Shown piece after piece: positions 7,549-13,524 of a stretch of 13,524 bases of DNA (position 1 is the first letter of the stretch; each line of letters starts with the position of its first letter). The DNA comes from Lachnospiraceae bacterium UBA3638. Its GTDB lineage: Bacteria; Bacillota; Clostridia; Lachnospirales; Lachnospiraceae. The translations under genes were made by a program, and so were the position numbers. The stretch is from contig DFKT01000059.1 in NCBI GenBank assembly GCA_002373595.1, forward strand, positions 1-13,524. Direction: 5' to 3'. Under the pieces are notes generated by a model. It saw only the letters and a list, made by a program, of their open reading frames with translations, made no database searches and had not been told where the DNA came from.

Positions 7549-9824
7549 TGATCAGGCTTCCCTTCTGCGAATGCTATTTCCGCTTCCAATGTATCCGGAA
7601 TCTTCACCCCGGCTGCAACAAGTTTCTTTTTAAGATTATCCAGATGATGCAGGCGCTGAGCAGTCTTGAGTCCACGGCGCTCTATTATGTCGGAGTAGAG
7701 CGGGTTCTGTTTGAGTTTGGTGGCAACATCATTGTGGAAAGGACAATACTTGAAGAGGATCTCCCTCGCCACCTTGTTAAGTCTCGGCGAGCCGTTGCCC
7801 TCAAAGAGAACCCATACGAGATAGTCTCTTACGAACATCTCCTTGAAGCTGTTCTTGGCACGTTGGAGGCTTACGCGTACTTTCTCTTTGGCATCGGCCG
7901 AAAGGTCGTTATTCTTTCTGTAGAACTGTACATAGTCAAAGTACTCGGAAGTAAGCGAAGGATCCGTGACATCGTTCCATCTCGCACCCTGTACTCTCTT
8001 ACAGAGCTCCCATCTGAGCTCCCCGGTAAGTCTGACCAGAGTAGTCTGAAGGTCCTCCATGTGGAAAATGGAAAGGGCCATACGGCCGGGTGAATTTCTG
8101 ACCTTGCCCTCGATCTCCTGCCACATTACTCCGCGTACACCTACATTGGGCATAAGGATAAAGTCGGGAAGAAATTCCTGATGTATGATCTCCTTGCCCA
8201 TGACTCTTGCGTTCCTGGTATCAAGTCCCTCTCTGTAGAAAGCGGAATAATCGATGTTTCTGATCTGCTGAAGAAGTCTGGAGATCTCGGACAGAGTGAC
8301 ATATGTAGTCTCAAGATCCTTTAATACGTTCTTGTCTGCAAATATCGGACAGAATGTGGTGATACGTCCGAAGGTCATCTTGTTGACATTCGGGAAGAAG
8401 TTCTTGAGCTCATATTCAACGCGGGCATCGGGATCTTTCTCGAGGTTCTTCATCTCCTCGTTGCTGATGGTTCCGCTTGCTCTCTGCTTATTCAGATAGT
8501 CGAAGTAATCAGTCTCAAACTCATCACGGCTGGGATTCTTATCACCCTCACGGATAGCCATGAGCCAATCGTAGAAGGTGTACACTCCCGCATCCGAGTG
8601 ATCCATGATACCCTTTGCGAGCTTGGCCAGAATCGCAACATTCTTCTCTCCTGCAAGTTCCTCGTCAACATATCCGAAGTACAGAAACATCCATACTGCG
8701 AGAGGTATCTCGTCGTTATTGATGGTATTGATAAATGCGCCCGTATATATCTCGTAGAATTCCTGTGTGATGGCGCGCCTCAATCTGACAGCTCTGTCAT
8801 CCATGGAATCAGGATCCTGAAGCTGCTTGTACGAAACAACATGCTCGCGGAAATGAAGCGATACACCGGGATCCGCTCCAGCGAATTTGATGATGGTATC
8901 GAGCGAACCTGCAAGATCCTCATCGATCTCAATCGTCTTGGTCCCTTTGTCGGAAGCATCGGAAGTTTTGGATTTGGTATCTGTGCCGAAATCTACAAGT
9001 CTGTCCTTAAACTCATCGCTCTCAAGGTCAATGATACCCTTGAACTGATCGGTGATCCTCTTGAGGATCTCAACCAATTCACTGTGATCCTTTGATCCCG
9101 CATCGACGCGGAACAGTATACCCGTGAGAGCTTCGTAGAAATCTCCTCTGTCTCCCGAGAAATACAAAGCAGCCACATCACTCTGGTAGCGATGATGCTC
9201 GTCGAGTATCTGGAATGCCTTACGACAGTCCAGGCTTGCTTTCCTTAGCATCCCCATCGATACGGATGCGTTCTTTACAAGTGCTTTGCTTCCCTCACCT
9301 GTATATGCATTTCCGAGTCCCGAGTAATACTCACTGAGCCAAAGGTCGGGAGCCTCCTCAACGAAACGTGAGGTGAGATTATCCATATTTTCGAAAGAAT
9401 TGATCTGTACGCGATATCTGTTGCACAGATCCGAATACAGTTCAAAATCCTCTTTCAGATTGCGATAGAAATCACTGCACTTAAGCTCGGATATCGAGCA
9501 CTGTCCGAGCAGATAAGTGATCTGCCGGAAACATGAGCAAAGGAAGATCCTTGCCGCATCGGGATTCTTCCCGAGGAGATCTTCCAGTGCTTCGAGGCTT
9601 GTTATCTGGTATGCGGCGAGAGTCGTTTCCTCTGCTGCAACATACTCAAAGAAATGTACCTCATTACATATTTCACAGATGCCCATGACATCGCCCTTTC
9701 CGAGTTCGACCTTACCGCCTGGGTAGACAAGATCTACTTTTCCCGATGTGATAAGCTCGACGGATCCGAAGGGCTGTCCGGCAGTGTGTATTACTTTTCC
9801 GGCTTCTACTGCTATTGCTGCCAT
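7545..9824 (-). CDS. Cyclic-nucleotide-binding-domain-like protein with large uncharacterised C-terminal region
   Basis: Residues 1 to about 107 look like a Crp/CNB beta-roll: ELITSGKVDLVYPGGKVELGKGDVMG has the strand-turn-strand pattern and the G-x-G-D turn of that fold, followed by helix-rich sequence. The phosphate-binding cassette is atypical: the usual FGE...R-[ST]-A arginine is absent, so cAMP or cGMP binding is doubtful. Residues 108-759 are soluble and mostly helical, and I do not recognise a named domain. A Lys/Asp/Ser/Thr-rich linker (about 280-302) divides this region. The C-terminal block (about 485-720) looks the most conserved-like, with clusters such as FILMPNVGVRGVMWQE and ELRWELCKRVQGARWND. 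There is no membrane segment, helix-turn-helix or known catalytic motif. It starts 2 nt after thrS and overlaps the kinase gene by 4 nt, so a signalling partner role for that kinase is likely but inferred. Confidence 0.82.
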   Translation of the reverse strand: MAAIAVEAGKVIHTAGQPFGSVELITSGKVDLVYPGGKVELGKGDVMGICEICNEVHFFEYVAAEETTLAAYQITSLEALEDLLGKNPDAARIFLCSCFRQITYLLGQCSISELKCSDFYRNLKEDFELYSDLCNRYRVQINSFENMDNLTSRFVEEAPDLWLSEYYSGLGNAYTGEGSKALVKNASVSMGMLRKASLDCRKAFQILDEHHRYQSDVAALYFSGDRGDFYEALTGILFRVDAGSKDHSELVEILKRITDQFKGIIDLESDEFKDRLVDFGTDTKSKTSDASDKGTKTIEIDEDLAGSLDTIIKFAGADPGVSLHFREHVVSYKQLQDPDSMDDRAVRLRRAITQEFYEIYTGAFINTINNDEIPLAVWMFLYFGYVDEELAGEKNVAILAKLAKGIMDHSDAGVYTFYDWLMAIREGDKNPSRDEFETDYFDYLNKQRASGTISNEEMKNLEKDPDARVEYELKNFFPNVNKMTFGRITTFCPIFADKNVLKDLETTYVTLSEISRLLQQIRNIDYSAFYREGLDTRNARVMGKEIIHQEFLPDFILMPNVGVRGVMWQEIEGKVRNSPGRMALSIFHMEDLQTTLVRLTGELRWELCKRVQGARWNDVTDPSLTSEYFDYVQFYRKNNDLSADAKEKVRVSLQRAKNSFKEMFVRDYLVWVLFEGNGSPRLNKVAREILFKYCPFHNDVATKLKQNPLYSDIIERRGLKTAQRLHHLDNLKKKLVAAGVKIPDTLEAEIAFAEGKPDQ

Positions 9825-9826
9825 CT

Positions 9827-11719
9827 TTACTCCATTACATTAATAGGTTCCTGGCTCTTTTCCCTGTCCATCTTCGCGCATGCTGCACAGAATGCATCTG
9901 CCTTTACGCCGTGAAGCTGCTCTTTCTGACCGCGGACAGTTACGGAAACGGTGCCGTCCTGTGCTTCCTTGTCGCCGATAACGAGGATGTAAGGATCCTT
10001 CATGGTGCGGAAGAACTTGATCTTCTCGTTCATATTCTTGTCCGCATAGTCAGCCTCGACACGGATTCCGAGAGCCTCGAGCTTATCTGCTACACTCTTT
10101 GCATACTCATTGTGTTCGGGCTTAATGGGAACGATGCCCACCTGATAAGGTGAAAGCCAGAACGGGAAAGCTCCTTTGTAGTTCTCGGTGATGATACCTA
10201 TGAATCTCTCAAGAGATCCGTAGATGGCACGGTGGATGACAACGGGCTGCGTCATATTACCTTCGGCATCCTGATAGGTCAGGCCAAAGTTGTGAGGAAG
10301 CTGGAAGTCGAGCTGGATGGTTCCGCACTGCCATTCTCTTCCGAGAGCGTCCTTGAACTGAAGGTCGATCTTGGGTCCGTAGAATGCGCCGTCTCCCTCG
10401 TTAACCTCGTAATTGCCCTCGCCGTACTTCTTGTCGAGTATGCGCTTAAGAGCAGCCTCTGCTCTGTTCCATACTTCGATGTCGCCCATGTAGTCATCGG
10501 GACGGGTTGAGAACTCGGCACGATAGGTAACTCCGAACGCACCGTAGATCTCATCGGCAAGGCTCATGATATCAGCGATCTCATCCTCGATCTGGCTCTC
10601 CATTACGAAGGTGTGATCGTCGTCCTGTCTGAACTCCTGTACTCTGAAGAGTCCGTTCATCTGTCCGGATTTCTCCTTACGGTGAAGGACATCGTACTCG
10701 CTGTATCTGATGGGCAGCTCCTTGTAGGAGTGGATCGTACGCTTGTAGGTCATCATCGCATTGGGACAGTTCATGGGCTTTGCAGCCATCGTATCGTCTG
10801 CCTCGCGAGAATACAGAGGCTGTCTTGCAGCCATCTTTACAGCGAACTTCTCAGCCGCATCATCATCAAGTGCATCCACGGTATCGACAAGTCCGGAGAC
10901 ATCCGCATCTGCAGTGAGCTGTCCGGTGATACCGGGAACCATGAACATGTTGTTGATATAATGTGCCCAGTGACCGCTGATCAGCCAGAGCTTCTTGTTG
11001 TTGACAAGGGGAGCGGCGATCTCCTGATAGCCGTGCTTTGCCTGAATCTCTCTGGAGAACCCCAGCAGGGTCTGATAGAGCTTCCATCCTCTGGGAAGCC
11101 AATAGGGCATTCCGGGTGCGGTCTCATGGAACATAAAGAGATCGAGCTGAGGTCCGAGCTTCTTGTGATCTCTCTCCATGGCCTCTTTGATGAGATTGAG
11201 ATGTGCCTTTAATTCATCCTTGCTCGGGAATGCGTATACATAGATCCTCTGAAGAGAGTCTCTCTTTTCGTCTCCTCTCCAATATGCGCCGGATGCCGAC
11301 TTTACTTTGAATGCGACACCCATGAGGTCACGTGAATTCTCGATATGAGGTCCGCGGCAAAGATCCACGAAATCATCTCCGGTGTAATAAACCGTGAGAG
11401 TAGCATCCTCAGGCAGATCATTAATGATCTCAGCCTTGAAGCGCTGCTCCTTAAACATATCAAGTCCCTCCGCACGGGTTACTTCCTTGCGGGTCCAGTC
11501 CTCTTTACGCCTGATGATCTCGGTCATCTTGTCTTCGATAGTCTTATAGTCATCCTCGGTGATAGCTCGAGGCAAGATAAAATCATAATAAAATCCATCC
11601 GCGATCTGCGGTCCGATGGCATACTGAACATTCTCCTTACCAAAAATCTCAATGACAGCTTTGGCAAGAATATGCGCCATCGAATGACGATAAACTTCCA
11701 AAAATTCTTCTTTTTCCAT
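9827..11719 (-). CDS. thrS: Threonine--tRNA ligase without TGS domain and with a catalytic-core insertion
   Basis: This class II synthetase charges tRNA-Thr with threonine in the cytoplasm. The editing domain comes first: HSMAH (His12, His16) and CRGPH (Cys121, His125) are the metal/editing residues that clear mischarged serine. The catalytic core has zinc ligands Cys318 (KPMNCPN), His369 (DDDHTF) and His496 (VIHRAIYGS), motif 2 as FRVQEFRQDDDHTF and motif 3 around HRAIYGSLERF. The anticodon-binding domain is about residues 523-605. The N-terminal TGS domain of most bacterial ThrRS is missing: an in-frame stop lies at 11749-11747, only nine codons upstream of the ATG, which has GGGAGGT about eight bases ahead. 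An extra Asp/Ala-rich stretch of about 50 residues (264-313) precedes the Cys318 motif. The leader is only 38 bp after the surface-protein gene, too short for a T-box. It is followed 2 nt later by the CNB-like gene. Confidence 0.96.
   Translation of the reverse strand: MEKEEFLEVYRHSMAHILAKAVIEIFGKENVQYAIGPQIADGFYYDFILPRAITEDDYKTIEDKMTEIIRRKEDWTRKEVTRAEGLDMFKEQRFKAEIINDLPEDATLTVYYTGDDFVDLCRGPHIENSRDLMGVAFKVKSASGAYWRGDEKRDSLQRIYVYAFPSKDELKAHLNLIKEAMERDHKKLGPQLDLFMFHETAPGMPYWLPRGWKLYQTLLGFSREIQAKHGYQEIAAPLVNNKKLWLISGHWAHYINNMFMVPGITGQLTADADVSGLVDTVDALDDDAAEKFAVKMAARQPLYSREADDTMAAKPMNCPNAMMTYKRTIHSYKELPIRYSEYDVLHRKEKSGQMNGLFRVQEFRQDDDHTFVMESQIEDEIADIMSLADEIYGAFGVTYRAEFSTRPDDYMGDIEVWNRAEAALKRILDKKYGEGNYEVNEGDGAFYGPKIDLQFKDALGREWQCGTIQLDFQLPHNFGLTYQDAEGNMTQPVVIHRAIYGSLERFIGIITENYKGAFPFWLSPYQVGIVPIKPEHNEYAKSVADKLEALGIRVEADYADKNMNEKIKFFRTMKDPYILVIGDKEAQDGTVSVTVRGQKEQLHGVKADAFCAACAKMDREKSQEPINVME
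9830..9833 (-). promoter_or_regulatory. Ribosome-binding site of the CNB-like gene, inside the end of thrS
   Basis: GGAG on the minus strand lies in the last two codons of thrS (ATG GAG), five bases before the ATG at 9824-9822. The thrS stop TAA falls between the two. This supports the 9824 start and implies that a ribosome finishing thrS is well placed to start the next gene. Confidence 0.7.
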
Positions 11720-11751
11720 ATCGGAAACCTCCCTTGTATACAGATATTAAG

Positions 11752-11781
11752 ATTTTACTATGATTTGACGGCTTTGTTCAA
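11752..11781 (-). promoter_or_regulatory. Possible weak promoter ahead of thrS
   Basis: On the minus strand TTGAAC (11781-11776), 18 bases, then TAAAAT (11757-11752) partly resemble -35 and -10 boxes (four of six and five of six matches). They span the end of the surface-protein gene and the 38-bp gap before thrS. The spacing is acceptable but the -35 is poor. An essential gene might need its own promoter here, but read-through from upstream is equally possible. Confidence 0.3.
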
Positions 11782-13524
11782 GTGTTTTGCCTTCTTTTTG
11801 CCGTGTATTTTTACACTAATAATGGCAATGACAAGTACTGCTGCCGCACATCCCGCGCCTGTCACAATATATATGGTGTTGCCGGGCTTTTCGACTACCA
11901 TATATTCCGTATTCTCGGCATAATCGACTACCACATAGCTTCCCTTCATCTCGGACTCTACAGCGGTCCAAGCCTGTCCGGAAATGCCGGAAGCGGCATC
12001 ATAAGGCGTACAGTACACTGTGCAATCCTTGTATGGCGTGTAGAGTCTCAGTATTCCGCCGTTTTCCGTATCTATTGCACCCTCGTGAGCAGTCAGCTCG
12101 AGGCGGTATCTGAGCGCATCCTTTATCTTTACCGTCTTGCCGTTATTATCGGTAATACTTGTCGCAGCCATACGCTCGAAGCTTGCGTCAAATATATCAT
12201 CACTGTCGAATCCACCCGATATGAGCGCAAGGGGCTTCCCGTTTTCCTCATATTCAAGAGCCGATGAAAGCACGGTTATCTCGGGTATGAACTCCGCAGT
12301 AACCATTATATTTCCGAGAGCGGTACGCCCTGTAAGGTCGGGCCAGGATCCGTATGATCCGTCCGTATGCTCAAGTTCCGGGGTCTCGATCCCTTCCAGA
12401 CTCTGTCCGTACTTAACGCTGACTGTCTTTACGATCCGATCACCCACTCTGAAAGAGACGGTCAGATCCGAGAATGCTTCAGGGATGTCCGGGATCTCAA
12501 GCGCGCTCGCATAATCCGTCGCCTCCGCTACTCCCTTGTAGCTGATATCATCTATTCCGTATGCACTGTCACAGACAAATACATTGCCTGACAGATCGCT
12601 CGCATTCATCTCTTCCGTCTTTTTGTCGCGGAGTATCTGACCTGCTATGGCACCGCTCGTTCCGGTGTGATCTCCGAATGTAGGCAGGGCTACACAGTCT
12701 TTAACCGCCGTGGCGTAACCCGCTATGCCTCCAAGTTCCTCATCTCCGGAGAGCGTACACATCACATAGGACTTCCTGATCACGGAATCGCTCCTTCCGG
12801 CGATACCTCCGATGTAGTCACCTTCTATGCTTTCCACAGGTCCGTATCCTTCGGAGCGATACACGATACCACGATCCATCTTTCCGACGATACCACCTGC
12901 GTAATTATTCTTCACGCTGACAAGTGCCAGGTTTTTGCAGGTGACGATCATGCCCGATGTGGTATAACTCTCGCCTGCGGTAAGTGCAAATGAAAGGATC
13001 GCATTATTCTCGAGATTCTCATCATCCACTGCCAGAGATCCGACTATACCTCCGCCCTGCAGATCGCACTTCACGGAGTTTCTGTTGGAGCAGTCCATGA
13101 TCACTCCTCCGTTCGAATCACGCAGCGTCTTGTGAGGATCATCCAGAGACAGGAGTTCACTCTCTGATATGTCCGTAAAGAGATATTTAACCCCCTCTTC
13201 ACGCACTCCTCCAACCAGATCCGATATCAGATCATAGGTTGCAGTCACGCGATTATCCGTCTCCCTGATACAGTCGTTAAGCTCATCGGAATACTTATCC
13301 GAATCCTTGGTGAGCGCGGAAAGCGAATCAGCCATACCATCCAGATCATCGAGCATGGCATTCATATTCCTGTTCCACTCTTCACTGCCCTTTGTGAGAT
13401 CACTTCTTACCTTTGCTTTGTCCGCATCGACATCTCTGTCTCTGATGTTCAGGTCTTCGATCTCGTCTCCGTCCCTGTTTTCTATTCTTTCGCGTGCGCT
13501 GTCGTAGTAATCTTTTGCTTTATC
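11758..13524 (-). CDS. Membrane-anchored surface protein with GLUG-like repeats, N-terminus outside the window
   Basis: The frame stays open to the window edge, so the gene is 5'-partial (588 residues visible); the Met at 13365 is probably internal. Numbering from the first visible residue, 1 to about 105 are highly charged and helical, likely coiled coil. Five GLUG-like glycine motifs follow: GGGIVG (157-162), AGGIVG (209-214), GGIAG (239-243), GGIAG (265-269) and SGAIAG (290-295), typical of beta-helical extracellular proteins. Residues about 353-415 (VSFRVGDRIVKTVSVKYGQSL, then GSYGSWPD) resemble the InlB B-repeat/Flg_new class of small surface beta domains. One hydrophobic helix (about 551-572) precedes a lysine-rich tail, giving a C-terminal membrane anchor with the bulk outside. 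There is no LPXTG sorting signal. Function is unknown; adhesion or envelope sensing would be guesses. It ends with TAG 38 bp before thrS. Confidence 0.8.
   Translation of the reverse strand, partial: DKAKDYYDSARERIENRDGDEIEDLNIRDRDVDADKAKVRSDLTKGSEEWNRNMNAMLDDLDGMADSLSALTKDSDKYSDELNDCIRETDNRVTATYDLISDLVGGVREEGVKYLFTDISESELLSLDDPHKTLRDSNGGVIMDCSNRNSVKCDLQGGGIVGSLAVDDENLENNAILSFALTAGESYTTSGMIVTCKNLALVSVKNNYAGGIVGKMDRGIVYRSEGYGPVESIEGDYIGGIAGRSDSVIRKSYVMCTLSGDEELGGIAGYATAVKDCVALPTFGDHTGTSGAIAGQILRDKKTEEMNASDLSGNVFVCDSAYGIDDISYKGVAEATDYASALEIPDIPEAFSDLTVSFRVGDRIVKTVSVKYGQSLEGIETPELEHTDGSYGSWPDLTGRTALGNIMVTAEFIPEITVLSSALEYEENGKPLALISGGFDSDDIFDASFERMAATSITDNNGKTVKIKDALRYRLELTAHEGAIDTENGGILRLYTPYKDCTVYCTPYDAASGISGQAWTAVESEMKGSYVVVDYAENTEYMVVEKPGNTIYIVTGAGCAAAVLVIAIISVKIHGKKKAKHLNKAVKS

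Noticed and set aside
10613..11212. 199-codon plus-strand frame opposite thrS
   Set aside because: Exact antisense register with thrS and no domain resemblance; a shadow of codon bias.
11720..11757. Search for a T-box riboswitch or terminator ahead of thrS
   Set aside because: The 38-bp gap is far too short for a T-box, and no stem with a following U-run is present.
1..13524. CRISPR array, insertion sequence, tRNA/rRNA or attachment site
   Set aside because: No regularly spaced repeats, transposase or integrase frames, or RNA-gene-like stretches were seen; the strand is filled by long coding genes with short gaps.

Overview
The window looks like a chromosomal stretch of a low-to-moderate-GC Gram-positive bacterium, most likely a Clostridia-class Firmicute. 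The evidence is purine-rich GGAG/GGAGG ribosome sites, a consensus sigma-A-type promoter, Arg AGA/AGG and Ile ATA codons throughout, and protein types common in that group: a clostridial-type MATE pump, GLUG-repeat surface proteins and large modular sensor kinases. This taxonomic call is an inference; the window has no rRNA or tRNA gene.

All seven genes lie on the minus strand and cover nearly the whole window. Gaps between genes are 65, 29, 33, -4, 2 and 38 bp, and I see no convincing Rho-independent terminator in any of them. In transcription order (right to left) they are: (1) 13524-11758, the C-terminal part of a membrane-anchored surface protein with a helical N-terminal region, GLUG-like repeats and one C-terminal membrane helix, its start lying outside the window; (2) 11719-9827, a threonyl-tRNA synthetase that lacks the usual N-terminal TGS domain and has an extra ~50-residue segment in its catalytic core; (3) 9824-7545, a 759-residue protein with an N-terminal cyclic-nucleotide-binding-like domain and a long uncharacterised remainder; (4) 7548-3982, a 1188-residue hybrid kinase with 7 membrane helices, a degenerate GGDEF, EAL, HisKA/HATPase, receiver and HPt; (5) 3948-3016, a PfkB/ribokinase-family protein with Asn in place of the catalytic Asp; (6) 2986-1604, a MATE efflux transporter; (7) 1538-1, a family-2 glycoside hydrolase cut off by the window edge.

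Genes 2, 3 and 4 are translationally coupled: a ribosome site inside the thrS end with a 2-nt gap, then an ATGA overlap. The likely signalling unit is therefore the CNB-like protein plus the EAL-containing phosphorelay kinase. Genes 5, 6 and 7 look like carbohydrate uptake, efflux and utilisation functions. Gene 7 has its own near-consensus promoter inside the end of gene 6, so it can be expressed separately. An RBS-sequestering hairpin ahead of gene 6 may tie its translation to that of gene 5. No gap exceeds 300 bp. The best candidate for something undescribed is the CNB-like/hybrid-kinase pair and the unknown ~650-residue C-terminal region of its first member.
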